A stretch of 5,081 nt of DNA, taken from positions 1-5,081 of the forward strand of contig JAFBAJ010000461.1 of assembly GCA_019247865.1 (NCBI GenBank), read 5' to 3'. The position numbers and the translations under genes are program-made. Within the stretch, counting starts at the first letter, position 1, and each line of letters begins with the position of its first letter. Shown here in pieces: positions 1 through 5,081 of this stretch. Origin of the DNA: Acidobacteriota bacterium. Its GTDB lineage: Bacteria; Acidobacteriota; Blastocatellia; Pyrinomonadales; Pyrinomonadaceae. The notes under the pieces were generated by a model. That model had not been told where the DNA came from, searched no databases, and saw nothing but the letters and a program-made list of their open reading frames with translations.

Positions 1-50
1 CCCTCATCTCCAACTGGGTCGAAACGGTTAAACCGCTGGCGAGACTTTTC
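1..50 (+). other. 5' flank: either upstream coding continuation of the big gene or tail of another gene
   Basis: The reading frame of the large gene is open from base 3 to 50, adding 16 residues (LISNWVETVKPLARLF) with no stop and only a CTG (36-38) as a possible weak start. Eleven of these sixteen codons end in G or C, compatible with coding. In the frame starting at base 2 a TAA occurs at 29-31, which could instead end an upstream gene 19 bases before ATG 51. No clear promoter elements or terminator are visible. The two readings cannot be separated without sequence further upstream. Confidence 0.4.
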
Positions 51-3000
51 ATGCACAACCTTGAGACGGAGATGGAACTTGCGCTGCAACGCGCTTGCCG
101 CCGGCTCGAACTTCTCTCAAGGCGTAAGCACGACGAGCAGCAGTTGAAGTACTTCCTGAATCGCCGCGAACAGGATGAAGCTCTGGAAAGTCTGATGAAC
201 GAGGGGCCGGAGCATTGGGCGCTGCATTATGTCGGCGCGGGCGGCATGGGCAAGACGATGATGATGCGACACATCACCGTCAATCTCGCCTCGAACTGGA
301 ACGCCGCGGTCGCGCGCATTGATTTCGACTATCTCAACGCGGATTACCCTAAGCGCGCTCCGGGTCTGTTGCTCTGGTCGCTGGCGCAGGAGTTGCGAGC
401 TTATGACGAGAAGGGGCGGGCGAACAAGATTTTCGATAAGGCCGACGACCTGTTGCGCAAGCTCCATCAAAGGCTCGTGAGTGAAAGGGGCCGGCGCGTT
501 CGGCCCGGCTTCAACGACCCGATCTTCGCTGACGCGCTGAACCTCTATATCGACGCCTGCCACGCTCTGTCGCGTCGCATCGTCCTTATTCTGGATACCT
601 GCGAAGAGCTGTCGCGTGTGCGTCCGGATAACAGAGAGCCTGAGAATGTCGAAGCGACCTTCGCCATTTTAACCGCGCTGCAAAGCGGGTATCACGGAAA
701 GGCCAAGCTGCATTCGCAGGCACCGCAAAGCATGCGCGTCATCTTCTCCGGGCGCAGGCTGCTGGCGCGTCGCGGCTATAAGTGGCACGCTCCCGCCTCA
801 ACCCTGGCGGAAAGGTCTTTTCTGCGCCTGCATGAGATACGCGGTTTCACACATCCTGAAGCGCAAACGTTCCTGCGCGATAAGCTGCATGTGTCGAAAG
901 CTCTGATCGAGCCGATCATCGAACGCACGCCGGATGAGAGCCGCGTCGTTGATGTCGTCTGGGAGACTGAATCCGACCGCCCGCCGGACGTTCCACGCTG
1001 CAATCCTTACGAGTTGAAGCTCTTTGGTGACTGGGCCACAGATATTCCGCCGCCCACCGCCGAGCAGATCAAAAAGGCTTCCATCGCGCAGTATATCGAG
1101 ACGCGTATCGTGCAGCGTTTGAAGGATGATCTGCTGGAAAGGATGCTGCCCATCCTGACGCTGCTCGGACACTGTGATCGAGAGCTGTTTCGTGCCGTCG
1201 CTGCTGCCACAGACCAGACGTCCGACACGACGTTCGACATCTTACAGCAGCAGGAGTGGATCAATCCGCGTCTGGTCACAACCGGCAGCGGAGATCAGAC
1301 GCGCTTGATTCTGGACATGGAGTCGGGACTGCGCGCGCGCCTGCTCTCGCATTACCGTCATGGCCGGTGCTGTCCGAGCGATACGCTTTCGAGGGCCGCA
1401 GACTATCTGGAAAAGACGACGCTCGAAGAAGCTCTGAGCAATCTCGATTGGTCTACCTTCGATGCCGCCATACGCATCCTCGAACTGGACGCCGATCCGC
1501 TCAGAGTGGCTCGTTGGTGGAGTCAGGTCGAAGCGCGCATTGTGCGTGAGCGCGGGTTCGAGAGCGTGATCGAGCTGATCGGGCTGATTCAGGGGAAGGA
1601 CGGAGCGGTCTGCAAGCGCGACTATGCGACCGGCGGCGAAGGGTCGTCTGAGAACCGTCTGCGGCCTTCCGTTCTGGCGACCTACGCTTCCGCCTTGCTG
1701 AATACGGGCCGGGGCGGCGAAACGAGCGAAGTGTGGCGCGAAGTGTATAGCGCTGCGCTGCCGTTGTCAGACTCCGCCAGCAATTTCGAGCTGCGCATAC
1801 GAGGGCTGGCAGGCTTGGTGACAGCCGCGCGCGTCGCCGATTCTTTGCTCCCTGATGATCTCTATTTATTAGAGCGAGAGCTACACGGGCTGGTCTGCGG
1901 TATTGACGCAAGGGCCAAAATTTTGCCGCTCCTGGAGGAGAATCCACAGTTGGCCGCCGCGCTGGTGGCCGCTTCGGAAACGATCATTGAGCAAGCCGAA
2001 CAATCCTTTGCCGCCCACCCGGACAAAGCGCGCGCCATCCGCCAAGATCGCAAATTTCAGTCCGAGCAGATATTCGAGGCAGTTCATTTTATTGACCTTC
2101 CTGCAAGGCTGCTTGAGTTCATCAAAGAGTTGCGCCAGGGTTGGCACAAACAGTGGCCGAAGCGGGCGCAGGCGCAGGAGCAGGCGCTGGCTTTTATCGA
2201 CTTGCATGCGTTTGCCGCGTCGCTGGCCGCCAGAGCGAGCGTCATGGACCGCGATTACCTAAAGGCCAGAGACTATTTTGATGAGGCTCTGACATTGGTC
2301 CGTACCGTTAAGCCGCGGAAGAAAAGAGCAGTCTGGGCTGACTGGCTGCCGCCGGAGGATCTGTCCGCGCGCATCCGTTTGGAATTTGTGCGGGGCCTCT
2401 ATCCCGCCGGCCTTTACGCAGAGCGAGCGCTGGAAACAATTCAGGAGTGGCTTAGAGGGACGCCGAACATAGACAGCGACCGTTTCAGTTCGGCGATGTA
2501 TCGCCTGCACATGACGCTGGGCCCCTTATCTATGTCGCAGTTCAAACGGGTGCTGGACGGATGGGGCATCTCGGATTTCAACAGCCTGTCGGCTTCCAAA
2601 ACCGAAACCATTGCAGCGGGCATTCCCGTTTGTAATGCTCATCGCAGCACGCCGCCGCTGTTTGCGACTCTGGCCGAAGCGATGGCGACAGTGGGTTATG
2701 TTTACCCTGCGCTTGAGTTTCTGAGCCAGATAGTTTCACAGTCACGCCGCTTCGGTTTGGAGTTGACGCGCGAAGCGGAGCGCCCTCATCTGCGAATCGC
2801 ACAGAGGATGCGCCTGCGTGAGGTCGGGGATTTTAGCGGTCGCGGCCTCAGAGAATCTTCCGAGCTGGAAGATCATAAATTGCTCTGGATGCTGGAGGCG
2901 ATGGAGGGGCGCAGCAACCCGCAGTGGTTTCCGGCGCTTCCGCCTGACGCCGGGGAGCTTGAAAGATATGCCTGGCTGCATGCCATCTGGCAAACACGCT

Positions 3001-5033
3001 TTGCGCGCGACCGCGAACGAATCCGCGAGGTTCGTCAATGGGCACGGGAACATCTGCCGGTCTTCACCTCCGCGCCGTCACCATCAAGCGATCTCCTGTT
3101 GGAGGCCGCGCTCGAATTAGACGTGTTGGAAGCCCAACAACTTCTGGATGCAAATCTGCATTCGCCGGACTTGCGCTTGAAACAGCTTGAGAGAGAACTT
3201 TCGGGAGCTGGGTGGAATGCGAAATACGACGACCGTCCGACAGAAACACTGAGACTCCTCCTGCGTTGCATCGCCTTGAAGAGAATACCGAGCGCTGAAG
3301 TCAACCGGATGATTGACGAGCTAGTCCAACGTCTGGGCCCGCGTCGCGCAGCCGAGATCGCTTTCGAAGAGGGCGATCTGTTGACGCTCAGGTTGCCGGA
3401 GAGCGCGCTTTCGATCTGGCTTCGAGCACTTTCCTGGTTTGAACAATCCCAGGATCAGGTCGGGACGCTCATCGCCGGCATCTTCGCGTCACTGATCTAC
3501 GGGCGCACCTCTCAACAGGTCGAGCTGCAACGGACGCTCGAACGTGTGCGCCCGGCCTACCAAAAAGTGTCCACGCTCTGGGATACATTGGGAATGAACG
3601 CCATGCTGCCGACGTGGGCTCGACTACGAAAGTTCGCCGGGACGCCCGATCCAAAGCTCCTGGGCGAAGGCTGGCCGCGCTATTGGCAGCCACTGCTCAT
3701 GCGTTTAGTGATCGCTCTGTCATGTCAGGATGATGGATTGCAAAGCCTGAAATTGGGCACACCTCTTTTTGAATGGATCAGAACCTCCATCGGTAAACCG
3801 TACGGCAGAGGCGTCGCGTTTCCATCTGACATAGATGAACTGATGTATGCGGGTCTTCCGGCACAAGAGAGTGTCAGGAATGTTAAAGAGGCTGAAGAGG
3901 AGAATCGTGGGCTGTGCTTAAACCTCTCTCCCTTAGAGCATATCAATCCGGCGCTGGGTGTTCGCTCGCGCCTGACGATCCCTGCGGTAAATATCGCCCT
4001 CACTAGTGATAATTCCAGAGAGCCCACTGTTTACTGGGAAGGCCGGGTTAAGGGGTTCGATTTAACTACTTACAGAAGCATGTCCAAAGCCCTGCCGGAG
4101 GATTTCAGAAAAATTATTGAGCAACTGAGAAGTAATAACGGCTCAGCGCTGCTGGACATTACTCTCAAGCCAGGCCCGGAGCTACAAGGGCCCTGCTGGG
4201 AAGCCATGTTTGCCTTCAACCTGCAAGGCAAGGCTTTCTCTCCGCAGACGCTCCCCATGCATCTGCACCGGACTTCATATAACCAGGCTGCTCGGCCACC
4301 TCTCGCAATGCCCGCGCAAAAAGAGCCCCTCAGGATTGTCACTCCGACGGCGAGCCACGTCGGCAGGAGCATAGCGGAACGCGGCTGGGCCGAGCTGACA
4401 AAGAGTTCTCGCTTCGTCCTGGAGGTGACGCCGCCGCTGAGACCCATCGCCACGCCTGAATTAAACGAAGTGAGGATTCTGCATCTGGTCGGAGCCGCGG
4501 AGGAGAACTTTTCCAGCGTCTGGTTTAATATGTCGCCCGATATTTCCAGCCATAAAATACGGGGCGGCCTGGATGAAACGTACTATACAAAAACTGCCGG
4601 CGGCGGCGCGAACTGGGATGATGACGAAGAGTCGTATCACATCAGTTCCGAAGACCTCGGACGCATTTTACCGAACCTCCTCCTGTGCATCATTCAAGGC
4701 GTAACGGAGAATGTGTTCAAGCGCACAATCACGGATCGCCGCGACGCCATACTGGCTCGCATCTTCGCCGCAGACCTCTCCGCGACGGGCGTCCCAATCG
4801 TTCTGGTCCTCCCGCCCTTGACCCCGGACCTCTCTGTACAGGTGCTGAAAACCCTGTCCCGCGCGATGAAGCGTCTCCTGCTCAAAGAATTTACCTCTTT
4901 CCCAGCCTTATTGGCAGACACGATAAAAGCCATCCAGATTCAAATAATCAAAGGCGTCAGGGAAGCGGAGTCCGGACAGGAGCTGGCGCTCGACGTTTGC
5001 TGTTATATGGAGCCGAATAGGAGGAATACCTGA
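51..5033 (+). CDS. Giant STAND-type P-loop NTPase with TPR-like solenoid and degenerate C-terminal CHAT-like domain
   Basis: The product has 1660 residues and probably acts as a cytoplasmic signal-sensing switch: nucleotide-driven oligomerisation of the NTPase module would be controlled by the helical middle and passed to the C-terminal domain. Seen directly: Walker A GAGGMGKT (62-69), Walker B-like VLILDTCEE (178-186), a sensor-1-like strand MRVIFSGRR (228-236), NPYELKLFGDW (318-328), TPR-like helix pairs near 539-570, 720-753, 870-900 and 1101-1131, and CHAT-like blocks from about 1320 to 1655. There is no signal peptide or clear membrane segment; the first 50 residues are strongly charged. 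ATG 51 is the first standard start codon in this frame, but its Shine-Dalgarno match is weak (GAG at 41-43) and the frame is open to base 1, so the N-terminus may be longer. The TGA stop at 5031-5033 is backed by a second in-frame TGA at 5040-5042. Role in defence or programmed death is inferred from the family; the specific system is not recognised. Confidence 0.93.
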   Translation: MHNLETEMELALQRACRRLELLSRRKHDEQQLKYFLNRREQDEALESLMNEGPEHWALHYVGAGGMGKTMMMRHITVNLASNWNAAVARIDFDYLNADYPKRAPGLLLWSLAQELRAYDEKGRANKIFDKADDLLRKLHQRLVSERGRRVRPGFNDPIFADALNLYIDACHALSRRIVLILDTCEELSRVRPDNREPENVEATFAILTALQSGYHGKAKLHSQAPQSMRVIFSGRRLLARRGYKWHAPASTLAERSFLRLHEIRGFTHPEAQTFLRDKLHVSKALIEPIIERTPDESRVVDVVWETESDRPPDVPRCNPYELKLFGDWATDIPPPTAEQIKKASIAQYIETRIVQRLKDDLLERMLPILTLLGHCDRELFRAVAAATDQTSDTTFDILQQQEWINPRLVTTGSGDQTRLILDMESGLRARLLSHYRHGRCCPSDTLSRAADYLEKTTLEEALSNLDWSTFDAAIRILELDADPLRVARWWSQVEARIVRERGFESVIELIGLIQGKDGAVCKRDYATGGEGSSENRLRPSVLATYASALLNTGRGGETSEVWREVYSAALPLSDSASNFELRIRGLAGLVTAARVADSLLPDDLYLLERELHGLVCGIDARAKILPLLEENPQLAAALVAASETIIEQAEQSFAAHPDKARAIRQDRKFQSEQIFEAVHFIDLPARLLEFIKELRQGWHKQWPKRAQAQEQALAFIDLHAFAASLAARASVMDRDYLKARDYFDEALTLVRTVKPRKKRAVWADWLPPEDLSARIRLEFVRGLYPAGLYAERALETIQEWLRGTPNIDSDRFSSAMYRLHMTLGPLSMSQFKRVLDGWGISDFNSLSASKTETIAAGIPVCNAHRSTPPLFATLAEAMATVGYVYPALEFLSQIVSQSRRFGLELTREAERPHLRIAQRMRLREVGDFSGRGLRESSELEDHKLLWMLEAMEGRSNPQWFPALPPDAGELERYAWLHAIWQTRFARDRERIREVRQWAREHLPVFTSAPSPSSDLLLEAALELDVLEAQQLLDANLHSPDLRLKQLERELSGAGWNAKYDDRPTETLRLLLRCIALKRIPSAEVNRMIDELVQRLGPRRAAEIAFEEGDLLTLRLPESALSIWLRALSWFEQSQDQVGTLIAGIFASLIYGRTSQQVELQRTLERVRPAYQKVSTLWDTLGMNAMLPTWARLRKFAGTPDPKLLGEGWPRYWQPLLMRLVIALSCQDDGLQSLKLGTPLFEWIRTSIGKPYGRGVAFPSDIDELMYAGLPAQESVRNVKEAEEENRGLCLNLSPLEHINPALGVRSRLTIPAVNIALTSDNSREPTVYWEGRVKGFDLTTYRSMSKALPEDFRKIIEQLRSNNGSALLDITLKPGPELQGPCWEAMFAFNLQGKAFSPQTLPMHLHRTSYNQAARPPLAMPAQKEPLRIVTPTASHVGRSIAERGWAELTKSSRFVLEVTPPLRPIATPELNEVRILHLVGAAEENFSSVWFNMSPDISSHKIRGGLDETYYTKTAGGGANWDDDEESYHISSEDLGRILPNLLLCIIQGVTENVFKRTITDRRDAILARIFAADLSATGVPIVLVLPPLTPDLSVQVLKTLSRAMKRLLLKEFTSFPALLADTIKAIQIQIIKGVREAESGQELALDVCCYMEPNRRNT
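144..1280 (+). other. STAND NTPase domain (NACHT/NB-ARC-like), residues about 32-410
   Basis: The domain opens with FLNRRE (35-40), matching the xGRExE lead-in that precedes the P-loop in many bacterial STAND ATPases. Walker A is GAGGMGKT at residues 62-69 (bases 234-257), with Lys68 and Thr69 as the phosphate and Mg-binding residues. The Walker B strand RRIVLILD ends in Asp182 and is followed by TCEE, resembling the LDTxE form common in this class. MRVIFSGRR (228-236) fits the strand carrying the sensor-1 arginine. LRLHEIRGFTHPEA (258-271) resembles the segment linking strand 5 to the helical lid. NPY (318-320) takes the place of the GxP motif, and LLPILTLLGHCDRELF (365-380) with the helices after it fits a winged helix. 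The key motifs are intact, so ATP binding and probably hydrolysis are expected. Confidence 0.88.
1308..3920 (+). other. Long alpha-helical solenoid with scattered TPR-like units, residues about 420-1290
   Basis: About 870 residues lack recognisable catalytic motifs and read as successive amphipathic helices rich in Ala, Leu, Arg and Glu. Four helix pairs fit the TPR small-residue spacing to varying degrees: around 539-570 (ATYASALLNTGRGG then EVWREVY), 720-753 (DYLKARDYFDEALTL, with Ala739, Phe743 and Ala746 at the expected positions), 870-900 (LAEAMATVGYVYPALEFL) and 1101-1131 (PESALSIWLRALSWFE, with Ala1119, Trp1123 and Ala1126). The remainder is too diverged to register by eye. In STAND proteins this position normally holds the ligand or protein-binding superstructure that keeps the NTPase off until a trigger binds. 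What this one senses cannot be read from the sequence. Domain edges are approximate. Confidence 0.6.
4008..5015 (+). other. CHAT-like (caspase/separase-fold) domain, apparently lacking the His-Cys dyad, residues about 1320-1655
   Basis: The order of conserved blocks matches a CHAT domain. LKPGPELQGPCWEAMF (1372-1387) corresponds to the usual dL..lPWEal segment. HLHRTSYNQAA then EPLRIVTPTA (1425-1434) corresponds to the first core strand. PELNEVRILHLVGA (1469-1482) is the strand normally ending in the catalytic HG, followed by a variable insert. DLGRILPNLLLCIIQ (1535-1549) is the strand normally ending in the catalytic Cys. AILARIFAADLSATG (1566-1580) and VPIVLVLPPL (1581-1590) match the helix and strand near the end. 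In this alignment Ala1482 replaces the catalytic His and Gln1549 replaces the catalytic Cys. His1478 and Cys1546 lie nearby but are three or four residues out of register. Active CHAT domains are cysteine peptidases; this one may be a binding or scaffolding module. Assignment rests on motif order only. Confidence 0.68.
5019..5024 (+). promoter_or_regulatory. Perfect Shine-Dalgarno AGGAGG at the 3' end of the large gene
   Basis: AGGAGG is a full match to the anti-Shine-Dalgarno core of 16S rRNA and sits within the last codons of the large gene (Arg-Arg-Asn-Thr-stop). Five bases separate it from CTG at 5030-5032 and eight from ATT at 5033-5035, while ATG 5049 is 24 bases away. The placement suggests translational coupling to a following gene. 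It is much stronger than anything ahead of ATG 51. The motif also encodes Arg-Arg with AGG codons, so chance remains possible. Confidence 0.5.
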
Positions 5034-5081
5034 TTCACCTGAGGATTGATGACGGATCGGGTGAAGAGAATGATGGTACTT
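5030..5081 (+). CDS. Possible start of a coupled downstream gene, 3'-partial, start codon ambiguous
   Basis: Two frames stay open to the window edge. The first, in the frame of 5030, begins at CTG overlapping the TGA stop of the large gene as CTGA (a non-ATG analogue of the common ATGA junction). It has an ideal AGGAGG five bases upstream and would read M/L-IHLRIDDGSGEENDGT, an acidic hydrophilic start. The second begins at ATG 5049 (MTDRVKRMMVL) with GAGG only four bases upstream, which is tight. The third frame closes with TGA at 5047-5049. CTG initiation is rare, so either is tentative. The product cannot be named from 11 to 17 residues. Placement directly behind a STAND gene suggests a functional partner in one operon, which is inference. 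Confidence 0.35.
   Translation, partial: MIHLRIDDGSGEENDGT

Noticed and set aside
488..506. GGGCCG / CGGCCC inverted repeat with a seven-base loop
   Set aside because: A six-base G+C stem inside coding sequence is expected by chance at this composition; no U-tract follows, so it is not a terminator.
117..563. 148-codon open frame on the minus strand
   Set aside because: It lies codon-for-codon opposite the P-loop region of the large gene, where sense TTA, CTA and TCA codons are scarce at this G+C, so antisense stops are rare by composition. The Walker motifs on the plus strand show which strand is coding.
1726..1746. Nine-base direct repeat GCGAAGTGT at 1726-1734 and 1738-1746
   Set aside because: The copies are in frame, encode the repeated Glu-Val of SEVWREV and occur only twice; helix periodicity and chance explain them.
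1501..1947. 148-codon minus-strand open frame rich in Arg, Ser and Pro
   Set aside because: Composition is typical of an out-of-frame shadow in high-G+C DNA, no domain is recognisable and it sits wholly inside the large gene.
4070..4453. 127-codon minus-strand open frame opposite the CHAT-like region
   Set aside because: The plus strand carries the ordered CHAT-like motifs; the antisense translation shows no recognisable motif and no convincing ribosome-binding site was seen.
4596..4608. Short GGC triplet run
   Set aside because: Only about three copies, encoding a Gly-Gly-Gly turn; too short to be a phase-variable repeat.
5034..5081. Terminator after the large gene
   Set aside because: No stable hairpin with a T-run is visible in these 48 bases; continued transcription into a downstream gene is more likely.
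1..5081. CRISPR array, tRNA or rRNA, insertion sequence or attachment site
   Set aside because: No regularly spaced repeats, RNA gene signatures, transposase motifs or terminal inverted repeats were seen; almost the whole window is one coding frame.

Overview
The window is almost entirely one very long plus-strand reading frame, 51..5033, encoding 1660 residues. The only other material is about 50 bases on each side. Bacterial origin is suggested by the uninterrupted coding density, the ribosome-binding site at the 3' junction and the protein architecture. Hand-counted 300-base blocks give about 59% G+C near the 5' end (301-600) and about 50% at 3841-4140. The organism cannot be named from this. 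Giant STAND NTPases with CHAT-type ends are typical of bacteria with complex lifestyles (Cyanobacteria, Myxococcota, Acidobacteriota, Chloroflexota, Actinomycetota), so one of these groups is a reasonable but unproven guess.

The protein reads as a three-part machine. Residues about 32-410 form a STAND-type P-loop NTPase: a lead-in helix with NRRE, Walker A GAGGMGKT at 62-69, a Walker B strand ending in D182, a sensor-1-like arginine strand at 228-235, an NPY motif at 318-320 and a winged-helix-like region after it. Residues about 420-1290 are a long, mostly helical, poorly conserved solenoid with at least four TPR-like helix pairs. This is the usual place for a ligand or partner sensor. Residues about 1320-1655 resemble a CHAT (caspase HetF associated with TPRs) domain, with a PCWEAMF motif, an ILHLVGA strand, a PNLLLCIIQ strand and a GVPIVLVLPPL strand. 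In my alignment the catalytic His of the usual HxxxHG strand is Ala1482 and the catalytic Cys is Gln1549, so the domain looks like a pseudo-protease.

At the 3' end a perfect AGGAGG lies just inside the end of the big gene. It is ideally spaced for a CTG codon that overlaps the TGA stop as CTGA, which suggests a second, translationally coupled gene beginning here and leaving the window. The 5' end is also unsettled: the big frame stays open to the first base of the window, so the true N-terminus may lie upstream. The likely biology is a signal-sensing NTPase switch of the kind found in bacterial conflict, anti-phage or programmed-death systems. If the CHAT domain is indeed inactive, the partner encoded next door may carry or receive the effector function. 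That last step is inference.
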